From contig JAVSML010025189.1 in assembly GCA_038503035.1 (NCBI GenBank), forward strand, positions 1 through 64,000: a stretch of DNA of 64,000 nt, in the 5' to 3' direction. Within the stretch, counting starts at the first letter, position 1; every line of letters begins with the position of its first letter. The position numbers and the translations under genes are program-made. Below are positions 48,063-58,572 of this stretch, piece by piece. The notes below the pieces were generated by a model. That model ran no database searches. It had not been told where the DNA came from and was given only the letters and a program-made list of their open reading frames with translations. The stretch is from Crocodylus rhombifer (lineage: Eukaryota; Chordata; Crocodylia; Crocodylidae).

Positions 48063-48082
48063 GCGTGCATGCATGCGTGTGG
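48022..48082. repeat. (GT)n / (GC)n / (GCAT) microsatellite
   Basis: A pure GT run of about 28 bp is followed by a GC run, then a CGCGTGCATGCATGCGTGTG patch. The alternating purine-pyrimidine tract is capable of left-handed Z-DNA and is likely length-polymorphic. Confidence 0.95.
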
Positions 48083-48289
48083 GAGCACGCATGCAGGGTT
48101 CCTTTCATAGGTAGTTCATTGTTAAAATTAGAGAGTTGTCAGACAATATGATTTCTGCTGCATCCTAAATTCTGTAATTGTTTATTGTATTAACCTTGGA
48201 TGATCTTCAAATCTCCTGTCTGCCACATTTATCAGCTGACATCATTCTGTGCTGTGAGGGCGCATTATCAAATGCAAAGATCAGACTGT

Positions 48290-48480
48290 ATTTCCAGTGA
48301 CAGCACAAGTGTGGTCCAGCGAATTGAGTGTTGGAACTTGGTTCTGTTCCTGTCTCTGCCATATGACCTTGAGAAAGCCACTTCCCTCTCTGCCCCTTCT
48401 TGCCCTTTGACTTGTCCATTTAGATTACAAACTGTTCAGCACAAAGACTGTATATCTTCTTATGTATTTGTTCAGTAAAG
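48290..48480 (+). mobile_element. MIR-like SINE
   Basis: GTGGTCCAGCGAATTGAGTG, CTGTCTCTGCCATATGACC, TTGAGAAAGCCACTTCCCTC and an end GTTCAGCACAAAGACTGTAT follow the MIR order (start, tRNA-unrelated core, 3' end) on the plus strand. Confidence 0.55.
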
Positions 48481-49675
48481 CAAGTCAATCAGCCCCCAAT
48501 CTCAACTGAGTTCTAAATACTATTATCTTATCAATACAACTAAAAAGTCAACCTTAACTAGAACAGACTGCCGGCTACATTTTTTTACCCTGAGCTAAAA
48601 ATGAAGATAGTTAAAAAAAAGTCTCTGTTCATTCAAAGAAGAATTAAAACTCGGTGAAGTTTCACTGGCAAAATATTTTTTGCTAAGGATCTGAACTGCA
48701 GTGCAATAAATATACAACAAATAACATTTCCACTGGCAGGACAAAGCCATCATACTCGTAAAATGGAAATTATTTACTTAATATTCAAGTGAACTCTCCA
48801 ATAATCCTCACATGGTTAATGAACTTGTTTATTGCAGGGTGAATTTGATTCATGGGAAGTGAAACAGGTGCAACATACACAGAGATCAATTATTTGATTT
48901 CAACTGCAAATACAGTATCTCCCATAAATTGTTTAGGTTTACTGAATCCCTGGAATAAACTGATGGATGTTTACTTTTGGTATCGGTAACACAATCCTTA
49001 CCAGACAGTGATGGATAAGATTAAATGGCCTAAGGCTCTATTTGAAGCCAGATACAAAATAATCCTCAGTCTTCTGGGTATGGGATATTGCTTTGCAAAT
49101 GAAAACAGGTATATAATTATGGCCACCAAAAGGTGCCTGAAACTGCTTTGCATCTAGACACAGCTCTGGATGGAGGCTTTTTATAGCTGTGTTCAGCCTG
49201 GCTAGAAATCAGTAATTAAACCATCCTGAAATAACTTCAAATACCTTGAAGAATACATGATAGAAGTTGGTTGGGGCTTTAATACTGAACTCAGTACTAC
49301 ACATACCCTGGAACCTTACAATTCATTTTTTGTGCTGCATGTACCAACCATATGTTTGGGGCGCAATGGGATTGACTTCATCAGCACCATAGTAATCAGC
49401 TTATTCGCTGAACTGAGAAACTTGCTAGGAAGAGCATCATTTACCTACATAAGGTCTCAGCCAAACAACTGCACTGGAGCGAGTCCAGATGGGGAGTGAT
49501 CATGGTATGTGTAACTGGGGCCAGGTCACTGCTAGCATGGTATGGAGTCTCCCCAGCTGGAGCTGGTAGAATATGTTGCTGTGATTAGCTGGGTTGACCA
49601 GGCCCCAGCCCTACACAATTGAATTTCATCTCTGGTTTGCTGGATATAGAACTTAAACTTAAGGACATGACACAG
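48481..49675. other. No gene seen
   Basis: AT-rich unique-looking sequence. An 80-codon plus-strand frame at 49257-49499 has no recognised domain. Confidence 0.4.
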
Positions 49676-50160
49676 TGGGTGTATCTACACATACAATTAA
49701 TGCAAAGAAACAAACTCCAGAGCAGTTTGAACTGGAGTAAACTATTCCTAGTTGCAGTGTCTATACATGTGCCCAGGACAGAGGCAATTTGAATTAGGGT
49801 AGAGTAGGCCTAGGGTGGCAAGCAGCAAGTTGGGGTTAGCCCTGGGCTCCAGATGGTGGTGTTGGGCAGCAGAAGGGCTGGCTAGGGCATGCAGGCACTG
49901 AAAGTAGCACACAGGAGACTGGCCTGCTGCTGGCTGGTCTGGTGGGGTGCAATTTATGCCTGCAGTCAGTGTCTACATGTCCATTTAATCACAACAAATT
50001 ACCCTGGTGTAAGATAGTACTGTCCCCGACAGTACTATTTTACTGCAGTGTATTTTAGTTTTCTGCAGCTTAATACGATCGTCCTTGTAGATGGTGATGC
50101 TTTACTCCGCAGCTAATTAATCTACTCTGCCGTAAAGTGCCTATGTAGATGTGGCTACTG
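49676..50160. mobile_element. TCTACACA-type MITE, uninterrupted copy
   Basis: The left end (GGGTGTATCTACACATAC) pairs with the right end (GTGCCTATGTAGATGTGGC). Internal blocks GATAGTACTGTCCCCGAC, AGTACTATTTTACTGCAG and GCAGCTAATTAATCTACTC match the 38879-40535 element on both sides of the insertion there. The GC-rich middle (49800-49960) has GGGCAGCAGAAGGGCTGG-like phrases. About 485 bp, no coding capacity. Confidence 0.75.
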
Positions 50161-50356
50161 AGTATAACTAGAGAGCCTTTAATTGCTGTCAGCTGGCTGA
50201 TCAAACTAGCAGAGAAGAAGTGCAAAGAGGTTACACATCTGACATGCAACAGAACAATTACTCATTCTACACCTATGTTATACATTGAATAATGATAGGA
50301 CTCTAATGATTACATAAGAAAACAAATCACCAGACACCACACAAATACCTGTACAG

Positions 50357-50810
50357 TAGGGCTGTGCGAAATTTTGCTGGCTGTTTTGTTCCAACACGGT
50401 TTCGACCAATTTTGAGGTCGAAACAGCAATATCAGAATGAAACAAAGGCCATCAACAAACCAAGGCTGGTTGAAATGTTTCAAAAGTCAAAATGTTTTGA
50501 CTATAGGCTGGGGATGGGAAGTCAGTCCAGCTGGGCTGACTTCTCATCCCCCATGTTAGATTGTGGCAGGGGCAGGAGGCAGTCCACCTGGGCTAATTTC
50601 CAGTGCCCCATGCTAGATTGCTCCAGGGGTGAGAGGCAGCCACCTGGGTTGCTTCCCGGTGCCCCACACTAGATTGCACTGGGGACAGGAGGCAGCCCAG
50701 CTGGGCAGTTTCCCTGTATCCTGCACTAGATAATGCCAGGGGCAGGAGGCAGCCCAGCTGCGCGGCTTCCCGGGGCCCTGCGCTAGATTGCTCTACTCTA
50801 TAAGTAGAGT
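50357..50810. mobile_element. TAGGGCTGTG hAT-type element, partial
   Basis: Opens with TAGGGCTGTGCGAAATTTTG and then GTTTTGTTCC / GGTTTCGACC palindromic phrases as in the 39306 element. The GC-rich interior is a minisatellite (50500-50800). I could not find the opposite terminus, so it is probably truncated or rearranged. Confidence 0.65.
50500..50800. repeat. Five-unit minisatellite, ~60-bp unit
   Basis: Units of about 57-63 bp each contain a (C/T)TAGATTG-type phrase, then a (G/C)CAGGGG(C/T)(A/G)(G/C)GAGGCAG segment and CCCAGCTGGGC or CCACCTGGGC. Five diverged units are present. It lies inside the TAGGGCTGTG element and may be that family's variable interior. Confidence 0.85.
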
Positions 50811-51950
50811 GTGCCTCTTAAGAGGATACTACTAAGGGAAAAAAGGAGCTTCTGTATTGTTGGTAACAGTAGTGGAGAATCAGAATTTGTATGTCCATAA
50901 AGTGTCCGTATAAAAGAATATAAAACACTTGGTTTCTATGTCTTTGTTTATCCATCCCTAAAATAGGCATCATAATATTATCTTTACCTTGGTATAAGGC
51001 AATGAATTTCTCTGGAATCTCCAGATCTGAGGCAGTGTATGGGCTTCAGCTTGCAAGATTTTGAGACCCTATTTTCATGGCTGTTGAGGTAACTTCTTGC
51101 TTTCCAAGAAGTTCAGATTGTCTCAGGGTGGAAGCTCATATGAATAAACATGGTGTACACAAGTGCAACTTCTGATTCTCCCCCACATGTCAGCATTTTT
51201 TTTTTAGCTGTCCTTTCATGCTCCTACCATTCCACATGTTCATAATCTCATGCTCCCTGCCTGGCCAATCCCAGCCTTTCCTTCACTCAAGTTCTCATCA
51301 ATCTCCTTCTTCCCAGCCAACTGGCTCTCAGACATCTTCCCTCCTACCCCCCGTATTTTTTTTCCTCACTTCTCTCAGTCCCAGCTTGGCCCCCAACTCT
51401 GAGTCACACTCTCCTGGTCCAATGAATCTCAGATTTCTCTCCCATCAGTTCCCCTTCATAGTCTTTTAAGTCAACCAGCCTCACGTACCACCATAACATT
51501 CTTCCCTCCCAGTACCTCACGCTCCAGTCCAGTCCTTGTCTCACAGGCATTTTGTCCCTGTCTACTCCATTCCCCATCTTCTGTTGGTCCCTTGTCATTT
51601 TTGAACTTGGATTTAGCCTCTCCTTTCCCCAAGCTGCCTGAGTACTTGAGAGTACAGGAGATACAAGCTCCCTTCATTCAGGTCCTGTGTTGAGTTGCAT
51701 AACATTTGGGGTGCAGCCATTACAGGGAAATTATGGCATTTCCCTTGTATCCCTGGGAAGGAGCTTGCTCAATCTCAGATGCATACAGTCTGGTCAAACA
51801 AGAATTGTGAAGTGATGGAGCCTGCATAATTATTTTGTGGAATAGCACGTGCACACTTAAGAGTAAAGGAGAGATGGAGTATGTTTAGAGAGGAAAATAT
51901 CTTCAGAGATTTGGGTACTAAACTACTGAGCTGGTCCCAGCTGATTTTCA
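50811..51950. other. No gene seen
   Basis: Includes a pyrimidine-rich tract (51190-51560) whose open frames are Ser/Pro/Leu rich and not credible. No element ends were recognised. Confidence 0.4.
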
Positions 51951-51989
51951 AGGGCCTAAATTTGGCCTGATGTTCATGTTGGCACCTTA

Positions 51990-53540
51990 ACCCCTAGCCC
52001 TCACCTTTGGGTGGGTCGTGGTCCATCGGAGGTAGTTGTGGGGGTGCTAGCCCTGAGGAGGAGAGCAGAGAGCTAGGTCCAGGTAAGGACAAGGCTGCCT
52101 GAGCCTTGCAGGGGTTTGTGACTCCGAGGGGGAGAGTTGGGGCCAGGCACGGTTACAGCCACCTAAGCCCTGAGGAGAGAAGCCCTGAGACCCTGAGTAG
52201 AGGGGGTGTTATGAGTGTGAGTAGCACCCAGTGTGAGGGGGTGGCACTGAGGAGCCCCAGTGTGAGGGGGCAGCGCTGATGAGCCCCAGCATAAGGGGGA
52301 AGTGTGAGCAGCCCCCAGTGTGAGGGGGCAGCATTGTGGAGTCCCAGAGAGAGAGGGAAGCTATCAGAAGGCCCAGGGAGAGGGTGATGTGGAGCCCAGT
52401 GAAGGGAGAATGAGGTCTCAGACAGAGAGAACGAGAGCTGAGCCCTGACCCCGGTAAGTCCTCCACCGTTGGGAGGCAGAGTGTGGGTCAAAAATAACAT
52501 CTATAGTAGCACCACGACCTGCTGCCCCAGTGGAGGAGTGAGAGTCCCCTGTGAGACCTTGAGGCACCAGTCGTGGTGTGAGGTACCCCAGCTCCCCATG
52601 TCCATGAAGGAGAACCCAGAGAGGGGGACCCCTGGAAAAGAGTACAGGTCATACAGTGATGCCTGCCAGAGTTTCCCCTGACTGGCCCAGGTGGGGGCCA
52701 GGACCAGGAGGGTCAGAAGGGCTATGGGGCCCACTGAGAGGTTGGGCCTGGGGTCCCGACTGGCCGGGGGGGTGGTCCAGGGCTAGAGGAGCCAAAGGTC
52801 CCAGTGAGGGGACCATACCCAGAAGGGGAACACGTGGCAGGGAGATGTGGCCTGGTATGACAGTGGCAGAGCCCACTTGAAGGGAGGAACCCAGGTGGGG
52901 TCCTTCAGTAGGATTCTGGGGCCCATCGTGTGGGACTTGGGCATATGAGAACATCCTGGTGTCATCTGAGCCCAGAGGGTGGACCCCTGGAGGGAGTGAG
53001 GGGCTAAAGACTCTGACCGATGGAGATAGTACCCTCAACTGGCCCGTGCTGGGGCCAGGACCAGATCAGTCAAAGGGGCCAGGGGCCCACTGTGAGGCAT
53101 GCCCAAGAGCTGAGGGCCTGGGGTTCTGACTGGCCTGGAGGCGGGCCAGGGCTGGTAGCTGAAGGTCCCAGGTGGGGAACACACCAGAGAGGAGAAAATG
53201 TTTTCAGGGAGCAATATAGCCTGTATGAAGGTGCATGAGGCTGCCTGATGAAAGAATTCTAAGTTGCGGTTCAGCCAGAAGGATTTGGGGCCCAGTGTGG
53301 GGTCAGTGATGATGAGAATACCTAGATGCCATCTGCAAGGCTTGGGCTGCAGTGTAGGGGAGGAATGCAGCCACAGATCCATTCTCTGGCATAGGGACAG
53401 AGAAAGGGCAGCCTCCTGCTTAATTAAGAACTCTAATCAATCAATTAAGATCAAGGTGTGGTAGCCAAGGAGGCAGATTGTTGGCCCAGAAACAGGGGGA
53501 CAGGCCACACGGAGATCGACCCTGAGCAGGCACCCTGTTA
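51990..53540. repeat. GC-rich tandem repeat block
   Basis: Two layers are visible. At 52205-52345 a short minisatellite has four units of about 35 bp (GTGTGAGGGGG.CAGC.CTGATGAGCCCCA). At about 52640-53390 a longer unit of roughly 355 bp occurs in diverged tandem: ACTGGCCCAGGTGGGGGCC / GGGCCAGGACCAG at 52680 and ACTGGCCCGTGCTGGGGCC at 53038. Later phrases correspond too (TGGGGCCCATCGTGTGGG near 52916, TGGGGCCCAGTGTGGGG near 53287). Start and end limits are uncertain. The block ends near CACCCTGTTACACA (53530). The texture recalls leader regions of LTR elements, but no coding motif is present. The 129- and 115-codon frames are Pro/Gly/Leu-rich shadows. Confidence 0.65.
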
Positions 53541-53900
53541 CACATAGGATCATATGCAGACATGGATGAATACTTTTAGTTTAAATGATCAATACAACAC
53601 AGTCAAAGACACCTTTTTTTCTGCCCAAAAAGTCAAAGTTGGACAAAATGATAAAGAACAAAACCCAAAAATCTTAAAACAGGAGGTTTCAGGCATCTAT
53701 GATAATAGGTAAGAATACCAGCTCTGCCTCTATTAGGGATGTTTTTGTCCCCCCCACCAAAAAAACCCCCAAAAAACTAAAACTAAAAATAAAAAAAAGC
53801 TATCCTAGTGATAACTTGGAATTATTTTAAAATGCCTTTTTTCATATTTTATTTCTATTATAGTATGTTCAAAAAAATAATGTATTCTACAGGTATTTGA
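53541..53900. other. AT-rich spacer
   Basis: A-rich low complexity at 53757-53800. No gene or element was recognised. Confidence 0.45.
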
Positions 53901-54339
53901 ACCCTAAGGACATGTCCAGATGAGTGAGTACATGCCTGTTGGGGCATGTCAAAGTAGTGTGAGGTGTTACAAGAGGAACACTGAGAATGAAAAAATGCTC
54001 TCCATGCTGCAGTTATGATACTGGGAAATCCTGGTATCAAAAAACAAACACCCTGGGAAAAAGTGAAGCAGGCTGGGTCCTGAAGAATTTGAAGAGACAT
54101 TTTGGCACCCAGCCAGAACGTCAGTGTGCTGGAGAAAATAGGAATGGGGCAAGGCTGCAGCAGTGTCTTGGACCCAGATGCTGTCCCAGGTAAGTAGAGA
54201 TGTAGGGGTGAGGGGACTGTGAGTGTATGGGGGCAGCTGCAGGGGTGGGGAGGACTGTGTGTGGGTGAAGGGAATGTCTGGGTGAAGGGGGCTGCTTGGG
54301 AGGTGTGGGTCCCCTTCCTGCTCCCCTCCCCCATACAGC

Positions 54340-54830
54340 GCACCCGCCTCCACCCAGAAGCAGCAGCAGCCATCAAGGTGCTCATGGCTGCTCCTGGCAG
54401 AGACCCCTGGTGATGCGGAGACACCTCAGATTTGTGGCTGACACAGCACCAGTCTGGCCCAGCCCACACACCCTCAGACAGAACTGCCCCAGCTCCTGCT
54501 GCCACCCACAGCTTCCAGCACTGCAGGCAAAAGCCACATGCCCCCAGGCCCAACCAGGTCCTGCTCAATGGCATGTGGGGCATGTGGAGGCATGTGGTGA
54601 CACCAGAAGCAGGAACCATCCTGGTTCTGTCTAAGGGCATGTGGGCCAGGCCAGACCCAAGCCAGTGCCATGTGTATCCAGCAGTCAGAGGGAGCCCTGC
54701 ACCACCAGGGGTCTCTACCAAGACCAGGCATGAGCACCCTGACAGCTGCTGCTGCTGTGAGGGCCTGTGTGCTGTACCGGGAGGCAGGCAAGGGACCCAC
54801 CCCCTCCTGGGGAGTTCTTCCACCTCCACA
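54340..54830. repeat. Alternating-orientation modules, left pair
   Basis: Module (+) at about 54355-54415: AGCAGCAGCCATCAAGGTGC, TCATGGCTGCTCCTGGCAGA, GACCCCTGGTG. Module (-) at about 54703-54770: CACCAGGGGTCTCTACCAAG, GCATGAGCACCCTGACAGCT, GCTGCTGCTG, the reverse complement. They enclose a 54420-54700 segment with repeated GGCATGTGGGGCATGTGGAG phrases. Confidence 0.75.
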
Positions 54831-54835
54831 GAGCC

Positions 54836-55100
54836 CCCCTAAACAGTCTCCCCGCACCCACAAACTCCCCCACAATCCACCCACAAACCCCACACCCTCA
54901 AACCACCCCCACAAACCCCCTCCACACATACCCATGTACAAACCCCACACCATCCCAAGTCCCCGCACAATCCCCACACTGCCTCCCAAAACCCCTAGAC
55001 CCACCCACAACCCCCTAACCTGCTCACAAACCCTGCACTCATCCCCCACACCCCTTCCCCCCCAAAAAACCACATCCCCCCATATATCTCACACCCTGCA
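54836..55100 (+). repeat. C/A-rich strand-asymmetric tract
   Basis: About 260 bp with almost no G on the plus strand, built from irregular CCCACAA, CCCCCACAAACC and CACACC units. The complementary strand is a long run of G clusters. It could form quadruplex or i-motif structures. Open frames here are Pro/Thr/His-only shadows. Confidence 0.85.
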
Positions 55101-56254
55101 TGCCCAGCTGCCAGACAGGACAGGACCTTCTGGCAGAAGTTATGGCTGCAGGGGCAGCTGCCATACTGCAGCCCTGCCCCATGCCCACACCAATGGTGGG
55201 ACATGGAGCCCTGGCCTGTGGGGGCTTCTGGTCCGAGGAACCACTTGTGGGCTGTGATGGGCCGGGGGAGGGGTGGAGATGGCAGAAGGGGTGTGTGTGT
55301 AAGAGAGAGAGAAATGGGGGTCAGGGGTGGGGGAGAGCTCTGGGCAGGAGAGGCTGCCAGGGTCAGGCTTAGAGTCTCCTTAGAGTACCCTATGCAAGTG
55401 GAGACTGGTTTGGAAGGGAAGGGGCTTGCCCAGCCCAGTCCCTGAGTCCCAGTCGAGGGCTTCCCAGGAACGTTATGGGGATCACTGGGGCCTGGGCACA
55501 GGGAGCAAAACAGCAAAGGCTGTCACTGCTCAGGGCCTAAAAAGCAGCAGGTGGAACAGCTGCAACTAGACTCATGTTCAGGTGCTGGGACAGAGCTGCA
55601 GCTGGGAGAGAGCTAGTGGGGGAAGGCGGGGGCTGTGGGTCAGGAGTGAGAGGCACTGATAGAGCTGTGGGTTGAGAGAGAGGGGCAAGGGCAGGGGTAG
55701 GGCACCAGCATATCATTGCTGCTCAGCACCCCACATCCTAGTGAGTGAAGGGGGAGGGGCAGCTCTAAAAAAACCAAAAGCAAATGTCAATGTGTATAGA
55801 TATTTTGAATTCATTTTATGATGATGATAGTGGCACTGATAGGCTTCCAAATTGCTTTAAACTTGTAAAAATATCAATAAAGCATTGCAGAACTGATCTT
55901 TCTATGTGATGTTTCATTTTATTTGTGGAAGAACATGTATTTTGAGTATTTTAATGAGAGATTTGGGTATTTTTATTAGAGAATGTGCAAGTTTTAAACA
56001 GGGAACACCAGGATCCCTGCTGGTGAAGCAAGTGGTGAGTCCCAGGCAGAGAAGCCTGCCCAGGGCCAGCACCAGGGACCCAGTTAGAAGGCAGACAAGG
56101 TGCACCCACTCCGCCACCCAGAAGATGTGCTCATTGTGGTGGCTTGCTCTGAACTGTTGAAGTTTGCCTTCTTGGTCCCAAATGGCCAGCTTATCTGCCC
56201 TCCAGCTGGGTCCCCAATGCTGGCCCTGAGCAGGTATGCCATCTTCCCCCACCT

Positions 56255-56640
56255 CCCCTTGTAGCACCAGCAGCAGCCATCGGGGTGCTCATGCTGGCTT
56301 CTGGCAGGGCACAGACTCAGCTGAATTGCACATGCCCTGCAATTCAGGCTGGTCTTTCTGTTACCTGGGGTCCCAGCACCACACACAGGGGCTGCGCGCC
56401 CTCAGGCTGGACTGAGTACTGCCTCGATGTGCTCCACACGCTGTCAGGCCAGGCCGGCTCGATGGAGGCTTGACCTGACCCAGCCCGAGGGCATGCAGTC
56501 CCTGTGTGTGGTGCCAGGTGACAACTAGAGTGGCCCAGTTCTTGCTGAGGATGCAGGAGAAGGGGTCAGGCTCACGCCCTGCCAGAAGTGGGCATGAACA
56601 CCCTGATGCCTGCTGCTGTTTCGGGGTGGGGGGGCTGTGC
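56255..56640. repeat. Alternating-orientation modules, right pair
   Basis: Module (+) at about 56264-56315: ACCAGCAGCAGCCATCGGGG, TGCTCATGCTGGCTTCTGGC, AGGGCACAG. Module (-) at about 56573-56625: CACGCCCTGCCAGAAGTGGG, CATGAACACCCTGATGCCTG, CTGCTG. They mirror the 54.35/54.70 kb pair, giving +,-,+,- order across the element. Confidence 0.75.
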
Positions 56641-57069
56641 ACCATGTGGGGGGAGGGGGGGGTTGGCATCCCTCCCACCTCCACACAGCCCCTCCCCCCA
56701 ATATGTCCCTACTTACCTGGGACAGAGCCCAGGTCTGAGCCACCACTGCAGGCTTGCCCCTCTCTTATTTGCCCCAGCATGCCAAGGCAGTGTGCTGGAG
56801 CAGCAGAGGCACAGGGCAGACATTAGAGATACTATGGTTAGGTGCCAGAGTGTCTCCTTGGAGGACTCAGTCTCCAGTTGCTTCTGGGCTACTTTTTTCT
56901 GGCATGTTATTTTTTCATACTGGGATTTCCTGGTATCAAATTTAGAGCCTGCGCTGCGAATATGCAGTGTGGGGAACGTTTTTTTCATTCTTACTGTGCA
57001 TCTTGTGTTCTCTGAAAGTGCTTTGAGGTGTCACAACAGGCAAGTGATCGCTCATCTGGATGTAGCCTA

Positions 57070-58560
57070 AAAGTCCTTAAGCAGCACTCTAATAGATGCA
57101 TATAAAAATGGCTAAATGAATCAGAAGTTTGAAATGCTTTAGATTACAAGATACGTATTGTTTTAAATTTTTACCATTTTTCCTAAATGGACTGGTGATG
57201 CTGTTGCTTTGGGTTTTTTGCAAAGTATTGTTTTAAAAGCTGATTAATATAGTATCTATTGAAAGTTTATGCACCAAACATTACAATGTCATGAAAACTG
57301 ACATTTTTAATGGGAGAATATCAGTTTGGAGGGAACAGCACTATTTTCTCATGGGGACATACTGAAACAAAAAGTTTCATTCTGAATTGCTTTTAAAAAC
57401 AAACCATATTCTAACTTCAAATTCTTGAAGCTAGGTGTTATTTTAAGACATTTTTTCATTTTGAAAAAAGACCTCATTAGTACAATATGTTCAACACTTT
57501 TCAATAGGGCAAATTAGCTTGAAGATTTTTATTTCTGATGGGGAAAAATGGTTTTACAGCCTTCTCTAATTATTTAATTCAACCAAGACTTTCTGAATGA
57601 AGGCCATTAGTCTGTAATTCTATTCAGACAGTGAGTTTGCCAAGAAATACATAACAGAACATTTGCTGAACAGCTTCTTTAGAAATGTATTTTGCTGCAC
57701 TGGAGTTGAAAAAGGAACAGGGTTTTTTTTACATTAAGATGCTTTTGGCAAAGTTCATTAGTCTTAAGAACTTCTTGCTTTACAGTAAAACCTTTACAGG
57801 CTAATGTTTAGTTGGAGTTTGCCTTCTGGCTAGTCTGCCAACTTCTTCAGTTCACAGATTTGGCCTATGTATCAAGCTTGTTTTGACTGACACCATCCAT
57901 TAAGCCATAGGTGTGTCAAATGCTTCACTGGACCTGTCTTGCTGGTGATGTATATTCACCTCACCTGGGTTAGGTTTTGGAAGAATGCAAATATTTTCAT
58001 ATTTCTTGTTTTCTACAATAACTTTCTCACACTTATAGGGCTAAATAATTTTTTTGGATCATGAACTAAATATAGACAAATTTGACCTCCCTCAGAGTAA
58101 GGAACTTGTCACAGTTCACTTGTAAATCATTCAACTGTAGTGACCTATTAAAGCTAGTTTGTGTTAGGAGATAACCCTTGCTTCTAGGGGAACAAGTCTG
58201 CAATGCCATGATAGCACTTAACACAGGTTAAACTGCTTGACAGTAAGTCTGCTTGCATGTTAAATGCACTTAGCAAGTGTTAATCTGAATGTCTGACACA
58301 CCCTAAAACAGCAGGCTGTATTAGAGATACGAAGAGCTGTCATTTATTCTCTTCATGGGAAGGCAGCATAGCATAGTAGCTAGAGCTCTGAAACAGGACT
58401 AAGAAGCAGAGGCATAGCTGGCCCATCTTGTGCCCTGGGCAACAACAGTAAAAGGCAATGGTAGCAGCTGCTATTTTTGTGCCCCACTAAGTTTGAGACT
58501 GGGGCTGGTACCCTGCTGCCCTCCCCATATTTCCCCACATCCCCAGAAGCCTGGGTCCCC
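57070..58560. other. AT-rich, no gene seen; MIR-like start at 58.36 kb
   Basis: 57270-57550 shares the AAATTTT-rich texture noted at 6.6 kb. At about 58365-58395 GCATAGCATAGTAGCTAGAG resembles a MIR 5' end. Nothing else was recognised. Confidence 0.4.
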
Positions 58561-58572
58561 TGCAATATACAA

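Larger units (their letters stand above)
53905..57069. mobile_element. 3.2-kb fold-back hAT-like element
   Basis: Left terminal region: GGACATGTCCAGATGAGTGA then CATGCCTGTTGGG and CAAAG, followed by GAATGAAAAAA and a near-palindrome GATACTGGGAAATCCTGGTA. The right end carries the same series inverted (CATACTGGGATTTCCTGGTA, TTTTTTTCATTC, CTTTGAGGTG, AACAGGCAAGTGATCGCTCATCTGGATGTAG). A second inverted pair lies further in: GGGGCAAGGCTGCAG ... CTGTCCCAGGTAAGTAG (54148-54196) and CTACTTACCTGGGACAG ... CTGCAGGCTTGCCCC (56708-56760). The terminal inverted repeats therefore reach about 300 bp. Inside, modules repeat in alternating orientation. No transposase is encoded. The 323-, 199- and 195-codon frames inside are composition-driven and overlap each other. 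Assignment to hAT rests on end similarity only; no clear target duplication was found. Confidence 0.75.

Noticed and set aside
53858..54829. 323-codon minus-strand open frame, the longest in the window
   Set aside because: It crosses the terminal repeat and the internal modules of the fold-back element, competes with equally long frames on the other strand, and shows only translated repeat units (HMPLDRT / HMPLSRT) with no domain.
54670..55257. 195-codon plus-strand frame rich in Pro, Thr and His
   Set aside because: Product of the G-free C/A tract; low complexity.
46290..57550. A single AT-rich transposon family linking 6.6, 9.5, 46.3 and 57.3 kb
   Set aside because: The similarity is mainly AAATTTT texture. 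I could not identify shared ends, so homology cannot be claimed.
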